This document shows positions 34,015-41,591 of a stretch of DNA of 64,000 bases, piece after piece. Origin of the DNA: Bradyrhizobiaceae bacterium (GTDB lineage Bacteria > Pseudomonadota > Alphaproteobacteria > Rhizobiales > Xanthobacteraceae). How positions within the stretch are numbered: position 1 is the stretch's first letter; each line of letters starts with the position of its first letter. Both the position numbers and the translations under genes were made by a program. The stretch covers positions 3,536,016 to 3,600,015 of the forward strand of contig CP078014.1 of the NCBI GenBank assembly GCA_020544565.1, written 5' to 3'. The notes under the pieces are model-generated. The model did no database searches. It saw nothing but the letters and a program-made list of their open reading frames with translations, and was not told the origin of the DNA.

Positions 34015-34617
34015 TCAGATTTCGGGCCGCTGGCGGATGATCACCTTGGTGCCGACCGGCACGCGTTCATACAGGTCGGTGATGTCGGCATTGACCAGAC
34101 GGAAGCATCCCGACGACACGGCGCTGCCGATGGTCTGCGGCTGGTTGGTGCCGTGAATGCGGTAGACGGTGGCGCCGAGATACAGCGCGCGCGCGCCCAT
34201 GGGATTGCCGGGGCCGCCCGCCATGAAGCGCGGCAGATAAGGCTGGCGCTCGATCATCTCCGGCGGCGGGGTCCAGTCCGGCCATTCCTGCTTGCGCGAG
34301 ATCTTCTGCAGGCCCTGCCACTGGAAGCCTTCGCGGCCGACGCCGATGCCGTAGCGCAGCGCACGGCCATTGCCCTGGATGAGATACAGGAAACGTTCGG
34401 ACGTGCTGATGATGATGGTGCCGGGCGGCTCGCTGGTGCGATAGAACACCGCGGTGCGTTTGAATTCCGGCGGCAGTTCTTCTTCCGCTGCGTTGGGGAC
34501 GTATCCGGGCTGGTCGCCGATGTTCATCTGGCGTCCCTGCGCAAGAGCGTGGGACGATCCCCCCGCCACGCTGGCAGCCGTGAGGACGGCCAGGGAGAAA
34601 AGCCGGAAATTGATCAT
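34015..34617 (-). CDS. L,D-transpeptidase (YkuD family)
   Basis: 200 residues from the ATG at 34617 (CAGGAT upstream; a longer frame to 34653 lacks a site). Signal peptide about 1-27 (…H-A-L-A-Q-G). The catalytic site is H155 (Y-R-I-H-G-T-N) and Cys171 (S-S-G-C-F-R-L), the YkuD signature. It makes 3-3 crosslinks or attaches proteins to peptidoglycan in the periplasm. The domain fills the whole mature part with no extra binding module. Monocistronic. Confidence 0.9.
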   Translation of the reverse strand: MINFRLFSLAVLTAASVAGGSSHALAQGRQMNIGDQPGYVPNAAEEELPPEFKRTAVFYRTSEPPGTIIISTSERFLYLIQGNGRALRYGIGVGREGFQWQGLQKISRKQEWPDWTPPPEMIERQPYLPRFMAGGPGNPMGARALYLGATVYRIHGTNQPQTIGSAVSSGCFRLVNADITDLYERVPVGTKVIIRQRPEI

Positions 34618-34844
34618 GATATTATCCTGCGTAAGCCCAGACCCCGCATCCATAAAATCTTAGTTGCGCACGGCTGGCAAGTGATGCGGGGCGGCCAAAC
34701 GCTGTGCCGCGCGCCGCCAAGTGGTCCGTCTATTGGTGGTCGTGGGCGGAAATGTCAAATGAAAACAAGGAGCCCGCTGATCCTGCGCCACGCGGCGGTG
34801 CGCCGCCATGAATGAAGTTTCATGTGCCGGCGCCTGGAGCGCGC

Positions 34845-34976
34845 TCAATGCGGCGCGATCCATAGCCGCAGCACCCAGGCGACAGTCGCGACCGTGCCCG
34901 CGCCGAGAAGCCACAGCGCCACAAACCACATCAGCTTCTGCGCCAGCGGGCGAGGGGGTCCGGTTGGCCGCGTCAT
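34845..34976 (-). CDS. Small CydX-like DUF2474 membrane protein
   Basis: 43 residues, with a single membrane helix (about 17-38: M-W-F-V-A-L-W-L-L-G-A-G), preceded by a Pro/basic segment. It lies 32 bases after cydB on the same strand. The DUF2474 family is found just after cydAB of the cyanide-insensitive type and may be a small oxidase subunit analogous to CydX. Known from the family context; function is inferred. Confidence 0.75.
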   Translation of the reverse strand: MTRPTGPPRPLAQKLMWFVALWLLGAGTVATVAWVLRLWIAPH

Positions 34977-35008
34977 GACGATGTCATCCAATGCTCGCGC
35001 CAGCCGGT

Positions 35009-36022
35009 CTAGTGATAGCCGCGCGACGGATCGACCTTGCCGCGGAACACCCAGTAGGCCCAGCCGGTGTAGCCGAGGATCAGCGGCACCAGCACGGCGA
35101 CGCCGACCAGCATGAAGGCGAGGCTGTTGTCGGGCGCGGCCGCCTGCCAGATGGTGATGCTCTGCGGCACGATGTAGGGATACAGGCTGACGCCGAGCCC
35201 GGCATAGGTCAGCGCGAACAGCACCAGCGTCAGCACGAACGGCTGGTAATCGCGCCGTTCCGCCAGCGCCCACAGCAGCAGCAGCGTCACCGCCGCCACC
35301 GCCAGCGGGATCGGCGCGGTGAACAGGATGTTGGGCCATTGAAACCAGCGCCGCCAGTAGTCCGCCTGCAAAAACGGCGTCGCGATGCTGACCGCGACGA
35401 TGGCTATGAGCGTCGCTGCCAGCAGGACTCTGCTCAGACGGTAAGCGCGGTCGCGCAGTCGGCCCTCGGTCTTCATCACCAGCCATGTTGCGCCGAGCAG
35501 GCCGTAGCCCGCGACCACTGCAAGGCCGGTGAGAATGCTGAACGGCGTCAGCCAGTCCCACCAGCCGCCGGCATAGGCGCGGCCTTCCACATGCACGCCC
35601 TGCAGGATGGCGCCGAGGGCGATGCCCTGCGCCAGCGCCGCCAGCAGCGAGCCGCCGAAGAAGGCGGCGTCCCAGCGGTTGCGTTCGCTCCTGCTGCGCC
35701 AGCGGAATTCGAACGCCACGCCGCGGAAGATCAGCCCGATCAGCATGGCGATGATCGGGGTATACAGCGCCGGCATCAGCACCGCATAGGCGAGCGGAAA
35801 TGCCGCCATCAGCCCGCCGCCGCCGAGCACCAGCCAGGTTTCGTTGCCGTCCCACACCGGGGCCACGGTATTCATCATCACGTCGCGGTCCTGCTTGTCC
35901 GGAAACAGCGGAAACAGCATGCCGAGGCCGAGATCGAAACCGTCCATCACCACGTACATGAAGACGGCGAAGGCGATGATGAAAGCCCACAGGGTGGCGA
36001 GATCGAGTGGCAATGCGGTCAT
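35009..36022 (-). CDS. cydB: Cytochrome bd-type quinol oxidase subunit II
   Basis: 337 residues with about eight membrane segments. The N-terminus has the conserved V-M-D-G-F-D-L-G-L-G-M-L-F-P and D-G-N-E-T-W-L-V-L-G-G-G-G-L-M-A-A-F-P motifs. It forms the oxidase with CydA and has no cofactor of its own in most members. It starts four bases after cydA ends. Homology to the cyanide-insensitive oxidase CioB type is suggested by the short Q-loop of its partner and by DUF2474 downstream. Confidence 0.92.
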   Translation of the reverse strand: MTALPLDLATLWAFIIAFAVFMYVVMDGFDLGLGMLFPLFPDKQDRDVMMNTVAPVWDGNETWLVLGGGGLMAAFPLAYAVLMPALYTPIIAMLIGLIFRGVAFEFRWRSRSERNRWDAAFFGGSLLAALAQGIALGAILQGVHVEGRAYAGGWWDWLTPFSILTGLAVVAGYGLLGATWLVMKTEGRLRDRAYRLSRVLLAATLIAIVAVSIATPFLQADYWRRWFQWPNILFTAPIPLAVAAVTLLLLWALAERRDYQPFVLTLVLFALTYAGLGVSLYPYIVPQSITIWQAAAPDNSLAFMLVGVAVLVPLILGYTGWAYWVFRGKVDPSRGYH

Positions 36023-36026
36023 GGCC

Positions 36027-37436
36027 TCACCCTTGTCCCGAGGTGGCGGCGACGGCAGGCGCGGGCGTGAGGCCGGCGGCGCGGGTGGGCGCGTCGCGGC
36101 TCGGGCCGTGCTCGCCGTGATGCGGCGGCGCCTGCATCAGCCGCAGGATGTAGACCACGCCGATGCCGAACACGATGAAATACACCGCGATGAAGGCGAG
36201 CAGCGACGACGCCACCGCGGGTGCGGCGAGCGGCGACGCCGCATCCGCGGTGCGCAGCAGGCCGTACACGGTGAACGGCTGCCGCCCGACTTCGGTGGTG
36301 ATCCATCCGGCCAGCACCGCGACGAAGCCCGCCGGGGCCATCGCCAGCGCGCAGCCATGCAGCAGCTTCGAGGTATGCAGCGTGCCGCGCCAGCGCGCCC
36401 ACAGGCTGAACAGACCGAGGCCGAGCATCAGGAAGCCGACGCCGACCATGATCCGGAACGCCCAGAACACCACGGCGACATTGGGCCAGTCCGCGCGGGG
36501 CACGGTGTCGAGGCCCTTCAGCGGCGCGTCCCACGCGTGCTTGAGGATGAGCGACGACGCCTTGGGGATCTGCAGCGGATAGCGCATCTCGCCGGCGGCC
36601 TGATCGGGCAGGCCGAACAGCACCAGCGGCGCGCCGTCGGGATGGCTCTGGAAGTGGCCTTCCATCGCCATCACCTTCACCGGCTGGTGTTCGAGGGTGT
36701 TGAGGCCGTGCTGGTCGCCGGCGAAAATCTGCACGGGGGCGACCAGCGCCGCCATCCACATCGCCATCGAGAACATCACGCGCGCGCCCTCGCCCGGGGA
36801 ATGGTGCAGCAGATGCCAGGCGCCGACGCCGCCGACCACGAACGCCGTGGTTAGATAGGCCGCCAGCACCATGTGCACGAGGCGATAGGGGAATGACGGG
36901 TTGAAGATCACCTGCCACCAATCCGCCGCCACGAACTGGCCGTGGTCGTTGACGGCGAAGCCGGCCGGGGTCTGCATCCACGAATTCGCCGACAGGATCC
37001 AGAACGCGGAGATCAGCGTGCCCACCGCAACCATCAGCGTCGCGAAGAAATGCAGCCGGGGACCGACCCGTTCGAGGCCGAACAGCATGACGCCGAGAAA
37101 CCCGGCCTCCAGAAAGAAGGCCGTCAGCACCTCATAGGCCATCAGCGGCCCGATCACCGGGCCTGCCTTGTCGGAGAACACCGCCCAGTTGGTGCCGAAC
37201 TGGTACGACATCACGATGCCGGAGACGACGCCCATGCCGAAAGCGACGGCGAAAATCTTGAGCCAGTAATTGAACAGGTTGATGAAGACCTCGCGCCCGG
37301 TCCACAACCACAGTGCCTCGAGCACGGCGAGGTAGCTCGCCAGCCCGATCGAAAACGCCGGGAAAATGATGTGGAAGCTCATGGTGAACGCGAATTGCGC
37401 GCGGGCCAGGGTGATCGCGTCGAAACCGTCGAGCAT
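36027..37436 (-). CDS. cydA: Cytochrome bd-type quinol oxidase subunit I (short Q-loop, Cio type)
   Basis: 469 residues from the ATG at 37436 (GGAGG seven bases upstream; a GTG three bases earlier is possible). About nine membrane segments. Haem-site motif S-F-H-I-I-F-P-A near the N-terminus. The quinol loop G-D-Q-H-G-L-N-T-L-E-H-Q-P-V-K-V-M-A-M-E is complete but short, the class known as cyanide-insensitive oxidase. It reduces oxygen with ubiquinol at low oxygen or under inhibition. Promoter control is not obvious: no TTGA-N6-TCAA box in the 115 bases upstream. A Pro/Ala tail ends the protein. Confidence 0.93.
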   Translation of the reverse strand: MLDGFDAITLARAQFAFTMSFHIIFPAFSIGLASYLAVLEALWLWTGREVFINLFNYWLKIFAVAFGMGVVSGIVMSYQFGTNWAVFSDKAGPVIGPLMAYEVLTAFFLEAGFLGVMLFGLERVGPRLHFFATLMVAVGTLISAFWILSANSWMQTPAGFAVNDHGQFVAADWWQVIFNPSFPYRLVHMVLAAYLTTAFVVGGVGAWHLLHHSPGEGARVMFSMAMWMAALVAPVQIFAGDQHGLNTLEHQPVKVMAMEGHFQSHPDGAPLVLFGLPDQAAGEMRYPLQIPKASSLILKHAWDAPLKGLDTVPRADWPNVAVVFWAFRIMVGVGFLMLGLGLFSLWARWRGTLHTSKLLHGCALAMAPAGFVAVLAGWITTEVGRQPFTVYGLLRTADAASPLAAPAVASSLLAFIAVYFIVFGIGVVYILRLMQAPPHHGEHGPSRDAPTRAAGLTPAPAVAATSGQG

Positions 37437-37552
37437 CACGGAACCTCCGAGCTGCCATTCCGCGCCATTGACAGCGCACGCGGCAGCGCCGGGCCTATAA
37501 CGCCTGCGGCGACAAAAGGTTCCCGCGCGGGCGTCAGCTCAGGCAGCGGGCG

Positions 37553-38302
37553 TCAGCGCAGGAAGAAGCGCACCGGCACCGAGAAGCTGGCGGAGCTTTG
37601 CGTCATCTCGGCCGGAAACGCCGGCAGCGGCTGGGCGCGGCGGATCATCGCCATGGTCTCGCCGTCCAGCGCCGCGGAGCCTGATGACTTCGACAGCCGC
37701 GCGCCGAGGACATGGCCGCTGCGGCTGACGGTGAAGCTCAGCATCGCCACGCCCTGTTCGCCCGCGGCCTTGGCGCCGGCGGGATACTGCTTGAAGCGCT
37801 GCAGATGCGCCGACAGCAAGCCGTTGTAATTGGCGCGCGCCGCCTGCGCCGCCTGCGGCGACGCCGTGGTGCGCGGGGCGGGATTCTCGCTCGGCTTCTT
37901 TGGTTTCGCGATCGGCTTTGGTTTTGGTTTCGGCTTCTCGATCGGCTTCGGCTCCGGCTTCTTCTCCGGCGGCGCGACCACCTCGGCCTTCTCCTGCTCC
38001 GGGGTCGGCGGCACCTGGTCCTCCACCACCTCCTTCGGCTGCTCGGGCTCGGGCGGCGGCGGCTCGGCTTCCTGCATCGGCGGGCCGGGCGCGATGTCGG
38101 CCTGCGGCTCCGGCGTCGGCGGCGCCGATTCCAGATCGAGCATGATCGGCTCCGACGCGGTGCCCGCGACATCCGGCGGCGTGTACCAGGTCACGCCTGC
38201 CGCGACCGCACCGGCATGCACGGCGATCACGATCGCCGCCGCGGTGATCCAGCGGCGGACGTCGGAGCGGTCGGGCGGGCCGTGCAGGATGAGCGTATTC
38301 AT
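37553..38302 (-). CDS. tonB: TonB energy transducer
   Basis: 249 residues from the ATG at 38302 (a GTG at 38314 is in frame upstream). One N-terminal membrane helix (about 20-40), a long Pro/Glu/Lys-rich spacer (E-P-P-P-P-E-P-E-Q-P-K and repeated K-P-K-P) that spans the periplasm, and a C-terminal TonB domain (Y-P-A-G-A-K-A-A-G-E-Q-G-V-A-M-L-S-F). It passes proton-motive energy to outer-membrane receptors. Last gene of exbB-exbD-tonB, 17 bases after exbD. Confidence 0.9.
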   Translation of the reverse strand: MNTLILHGPPDRSDVRRWITAAAIVIAVHAGAVAAGVTWYTPPDVAGTASEPIMLDLESAPPTPEPQADIAPGPPMQEAEPPPPEPEQPKEVVEDQVPPTPEQEKAEVVAPPEKKPEPKPIEKPKPKPKPIAKPKKPSENPAPRTTASPQAAQAARANYNGLLSAHLQRFKQYPAGAKAAGEQGVAMLSFTVSRSGHVLGARLSKSSGSAALDGETMAMIRRAQPLPAFPAEMTQSSASFSVPVRFFLR

Positions 38303-38319
38303 GGCAACCGGCACTCTGC

Positions 38320-38751
38320 TCAGTTTCTGGCGTCGAGGCCGACCAGCGCGATCTTGAGATAGCCCGCGTTGCGCAACAGGTTCATCACGTCCATCAGATC
38401 GCCATAGGGCACGCTCTTGTCGGCGCGCAGATAGACCGGATCGGCCTTTTTGCCGCCGGTGGCGGCATCGAGCGCGCCGATCATCGTATCGCGCGGCACG
38501 ATGTCCTCGCCGATCGCGAGCGACAGATCGGGCTTAACGGTGATGAACACCGGCTTGTCGGGCCGCGGCGGCGGCGTCGCGGTGGACGCCGGAAGCTCCA
38601 CGCCGAGATCGACGGTGGCGAGCGGCGCCGCCACCATGAAGATGATGAGCAGCACCAGCATCACGTCGATGAACGGCGTGACGTTGATTTCGTGTGCTTC
38701 GCTCAGGTCGTCGTCGGCGCCGGCGACCTTTCCGCCCAGACGTGCGCCCAT
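38320..38751 (-). CDS. exbD: Biopolymer transport protein ExbD
   Basis: 143 residues with one membrane helix carrying the protonatable Asp (T-P-F-I-D-V-M-L-V-L-L-I-I-F-M-V). The periplasmic part includes L-P-A-S-T-A-T-P-P and the conserved Y-L-R-A-D-K-S-V-P-Y-G. Works with ExbB and TonB. Four bases after exbB. Confidence 0.92.
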   Translation of the reverse strand: MGARLGGKVAGADDDLSEAHEINVTPFIDVMLVLLIIFMVAAPLATVDLGVELPASTATPPPRPDKPVFITVKPDLSLAIGEDIVPRDTMIGALDAATGGKKADPVYLRADKSVPYGDLMDVMNLLRNAGYLKIALVGLDARN

Positions 38752-38755
38752 GATC

Positions 38756-39805
38756 TTACTCCGCGGCGCGCGCGAGGCGCAGCGAACGGCGGCCCTGATC
38801 GCGGCTGATGAGCAGCATCACCTGTGCGGTGGCGTCGCCGAGCAGGGCGCGATAGGCGGCGATCGAACGCACGAGATGATTGTAGATGACCACTGCCGGG
38901 ATCGCGGCGATCAGGCCCATGGCGGTGGCGAGCAGCGCCTCGGCGATGCCGGGCGCGACCACCGCGAGGTTGGTGGTGTGGGCCTCGGAAATGCCGATGA
39001 AGGAATTCATGATGCCCCACACCGTGCCGAACAGGCCGACGAACGGCGCGGTGGCGCCGATGGTCGCGAGCACGCCGGTGCCGCGGGCGATGCGCCGCGA
39101 CATCGCCGCCTCGACGCGGCTGAGACGAAGCTCGACCCGCTCCTTGAAGCTGTCGTCGCGGATCGAGTCCGACATCGCCGCTTCCGTCGCCGCCGACCGC
39201 ACCAGCAGCGCCACGGCATCGCGGCCGTCGCGGGTCTGCTGCTCGGCCTCCGCCAGCGAAATATCATTGCCGAGCACTTCGATGCGGCGCTTCGCGCGCG
39301 AAGTCTCAGTGCGCAGCTCCAGCATCTTGGCGACGCAGATGGTCCAGGTGATGAACGAGGCGAAGGCAAGCCCGATCATCACGATCTTCACCACGATGTC
39401 GGCGCCCATGAACATGCCCCACGGCGACAGGTCGTGAGGCAGTGCGGGATTCTTGGCCGGCGATGTCGATGCCTGCAGGCCGGGCACGGGCGCGTGCGCT
39501 GTGGAGGCGGGAGCGTCGGCGCTGGCTGCGGGTGCGGATGCCGCGGCAGGCAGGGCAACGGACGGAGCAGCGGGGGACGGTGCAACGGCGGACGGCGCAA
39601 CGGAGGACGGCGCGGCGGGAGCCGGCATGCTCGGCGCTGAAGCGGCAGGAGCCGGCAGGGTCGGGATCGGCGCCGTCGGCGCGGGCTGGAGGGTCGTGGC
39701 GGCAGGCGGACTGCTCGGCGTCTGCGCCAGGGCCTGCGTCCCCGGCAGGGACATTGCCATTGCAAGCAGGGCCAGCGATCCGGCCGACATCTTGATGAGG
39801 TTCAT
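38756..39805 (-). CDS. exbB: Biopolymer transport protein ExbB
   Basis: 349 residues. A signal peptide (about 1-27, …A-L-A-Q) is followed by a Pro/Ala-rich spacer (about 30-105), then the three membrane helices of ExbB/TolQ, including G-L-F-G-T-V-W-G-I-M-N-S-F and A-T-A-M-G-L-I-A-A-I-P-A-V. The N-terminal extension is known in alphaproteobacterial ExbB. Start at an ATG after GGAGAG. A palindrome 240 bases upstream (40046-40060) may link it to iron control. Confidence 0.92.
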   Translation of the reverse strand: MNLIKMSAGSLALLAMAMSLPGTQALAQTPSSPPAATTLQPAPTAPIPTLPAPAASAPSMPAPAAPSSVAPSAVAPSPAAPSVALPAAASAPAASADAPASTAHAPVPGLQASTSPAKNPALPHDLSPWGMFMGADIVVKIVMIGLAFASFITWTICVAKMLELRTETSRAKRRIEVLGNDISLAEAEQQTRDGRDAVALLVRSAATEAAMSDSIRDDSFKERVELRLSRVEAAMSRRIARGTGVLATIGATAPFVGLFGTVWGIMNSFIGISEAHTTNLAVVAPGIAEALLATAMGLIAAIPAVVIYNHLVRSIAAYRALLGDATAQVMLLISRDQGRRSLRLARAAE

Positions 39806-40045
39806 GAGCTCTCCGCTTCTTCACACCGCGCTTGCAGCCGGCATCCCGTTCACATCGGAGCGCCGTGGGCCTGCAAATTCTTCCAGCGCCTTCGCGTTCC
39901 AAATCCTTCGCGTTTCAGAACCATTGCGAAAGACATTGCCGCGCGCGTCCTGCGCGTCTCCGCTCCGCGTTCTGCGGGAAGGCCTGTCGGTTTTAGTGCA
40001 GGTGGTTGCTCTTGTCGCCCTCAGGGCACCTGGATTCGTCTTAGA

Positions 40046-40060
40046 CTGGAACGATTCCAG
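40046..40060 (-). promoter_or_regulatory. Irr-like palindrome upstream of exbB
   Basis: CTGGAACGATTCCAG is a perfect 6-3-6 palindrome. Placed on the iron control element consensus TTTAGAA-NNN-TTCTAAA it agrees at 9 of 14 fixed positions. It lies 240 bases upstream of exbB. A weaker candidate than the one at 41370-41386. Confidence 0.4.
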
Positions 40061-40132
40061 AGTCTTGGACCTCGCGGCCTCGCACGGGCGATGTGGCGGG
40101 CGGGTGCGATTTCAGCGTTGCCCGCGACGCGG

Positions 40133-40162
40133 CCCCGGTTCCGGATATTGCCGGAACCGGGG
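40133..40162. terminator. Strong GC-rich hairpin between PepSY gene and exbB
   Basis: CCCCGGTTCCGG and CCGGAACCGGGG pair perfectly (12 base pairs) around ATATTG. On the plus strand a T-rich but interrupted stretch follows. On the minus strand it lies 17 bases after the stop of the PepSY gene, where it would end or protect that transcript. Confidence 0.55.
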
Positions 40163-40179
40163 ACATTTTCTCTATTTCT

Positions 40180-41346
40180 TTATTCGGCGGGAACGCGCGC
40201 GCCGGCCGGCTGCGCCGTGGCAGTGCGCGGCGGCCCCGCCTTCACCATGGCGCGCTGGCGGCGCTGGCGCAGCCAGATCAGAATGCCGGTGACGCCGAGC
40301 AGCGCCGGCATCACACCGGTCATGAAAATGATGAGACGCCACACCGGACCGGCGTGGCTGCCTTCATGCAGCCAGCGGATCCACGACTGCACGCGATCGC
40401 CGGATTGCGGCGTGACCACCGACACCGCGCCGCTGCGATCGTTGATCGTCAGCGTCACCGGCTCGGCGCGTCCCTGCTCATGTACGCGGACGCGCCAGCC
40501 GCCCTGCGGATTCGGAAAGAAGATCGCCTCGACCTCGGAATTGGGCCGCGCCGCCGCCAGCGCGTAGATATCCGTGGGCGAATGCTGCGGCGTAGCCAGC
40601 AAGGGGCCGCCACCGGGGCCTCCGCCGCCGCGCGGCGTCACCGGCGCCATCGACGACAGTACCGCGCGGCCCTGCTGCGGCCATGCGAGATAGATGCCGG
40701 TCAGCGACACCAGCGCCAGCGGAAAACAGATCCAGAACCCGGTCATGTAATGCAGGTTCGACGACGTCGCCGGCGAACGCCGCCAGGCGAAGGCGCGCGA
40801 CCACTGGCCGCGCCGCGGCCACCACAGATAAAGGCCGGTGAGGGAAAGGATCAGCATGGCCACGCCGCCCCAGCCGACGATGTCGCGCCCGTAGAACGCC
40901 GGGATCAGCAGGTTCTCGTGGAAGAAGTGCATGGTGCCGAAGAACGTGTTGCGGAAGTTCACCACGTCGAGCACGCGCGCGTCACTGCGGTCGACATAGG
41001 CGACGAGACGCGCCGGACGTTCGCCGGGCTTGGCCGGCCCGCGCAATGCGATGCTCAGCGGCGCGCGGTCGCCTTCGGGAAACGAGATCGACATCGGCGC
41101 GAAGCCGTCGCCCGCCGCCTTGCGCGCATTGGCCACCGCCAGCGCGAGATCGGCCGGCTGCGTCGCCGCTACCGCATCCCGCGGCGTGCGCATCATCTCG
41201 TCGATGGCGTCGTGATAGACGAGGACGGCCCCGGACAAAGCGATCGGCACCAGCACGATGAACAGCCCGACGCCGAGCCAGAGATGAAGGTTGCGCCAGA
41301 AGCGCTTCAGCGCCCCCGGGCGGCGCAGTACGGACGCAGCAGCCAT
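40180..41346 (-). CDS. PepSY-associated TM-helix protein (PiuB-like)
   Basis: 388 residues with four main membrane segments, at about 23-43, 175-193, 220-241 and 345-364, and PepSY-like periplasmic loops. Conserved family features: F-W-R-N-L-H-L-W-L-G-V-G at the start and L-Y-L-W-W-P-R-R-G-Q-W and W-L-H-E-G-S-H-A-G with His/Trp pairs in the middle. Such proteins sit beside siderophore receptors and are thought to aid iron release or reduction in the inner membrane. Divergent from the receptor gene, with an iron-type palindrome just upstream (41370-41386). Confidence 0.85.
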   Translation of the reverse strand: MAAASVLRRPGALKRFWRNLHLWLGVGLFIVLVPIALSGAVLVYHDAIDEMMRTPRDAVAATQPADLALAVANARKAAGDGFAPMSISFPEGDRAPLSIALRGPAKPGERPARLVAYVDRSDARVLDVVNFRNTFFGTMHFFHENLLIPAFYGRDIVGWGGVAMLILSLTGLYLWWPRRGQWSRAFAWRRSPATSSNLHYMTGFWICFPLALVSLTGIYLAWPQQGRAVLSSMAPVTPRGGGGPGGGPLLATPQHSPTDIYALAAARPNSEVEAIFFPNPQGGWRVRVHEQGRAEPVTLTINDRSGAVSVVTPQSGDRVQSWIRWLHEGSHAGPVWRLIIFMTGVMPALLGVTGILIWLRQRRQRAMVKAGPPRTATAQPAGARVPAE

Positions 41347-41369
41347 TTTCGATCTGTTCCAAATTGCAA

Positions 41370-41386
41370 TCTAGAGAGATTCTAAA
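41370..41386. promoter_or_regulatory. Irr-type iron control element
   Basis: On the minus strand TTTAGAATCTCTCTAGA agrees with TTTAGAA-NNN-TTCTAAA at 12 of 14 fixed positions. It lies 24 bases upstream of the PepSY gene start and about 205 bases upstream of the receptor gene. Irr acts through such elements in Bradyrhizobium and relatives. A weaker match (10 of 14) lies at 41473-41489. Confidence 0.6.
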
Positions 41387-41472
41387 TGAAGGCGCGTGCG
41401 CCTCGATTCAGCGCTCATAGAAGTCATAGAACCTGCGAAGTCGCAATCGCCGCCTCTCCCTCCTTACCGCTG

Positions 41473-41489
41473 TTTGCAGAAGTTCTAAG
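41473..41489 (+). promoter_or_regulatory. Weak second iron control element
   Basis: TTTGCAGAAGTTCTAAG agrees at 10 of 14 fixed positions with TTTAGAA-NNN-TTCTAAA. Located about 100 bases upstream of the receptor start, where it could overlap that promoter. Confidence 0.35.
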
Positions 41490-41591
41490 TCCGAAGCCTT
41501 GCTCTGGTGCCCTGGTGTTTCCTAAAGCCTGCCTCGAGTTTGCCATTTCTATGAACGGCCAGTGAACGGCGGGAATTCAAGGGGGTATTTG

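Larger units (their letters stand above)
39806..40179. other. Regulatory stretch between exbB and PepSY membrane gene
   Basis: No gene. Contains the CTGGAACGATTCCAG palindrome (40046-40060) and a 12-base-pair hairpin (40133-40162). The exbB promoter must lie here, but no convincing -35/-10 pair is visible. Confidence 0.5.
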
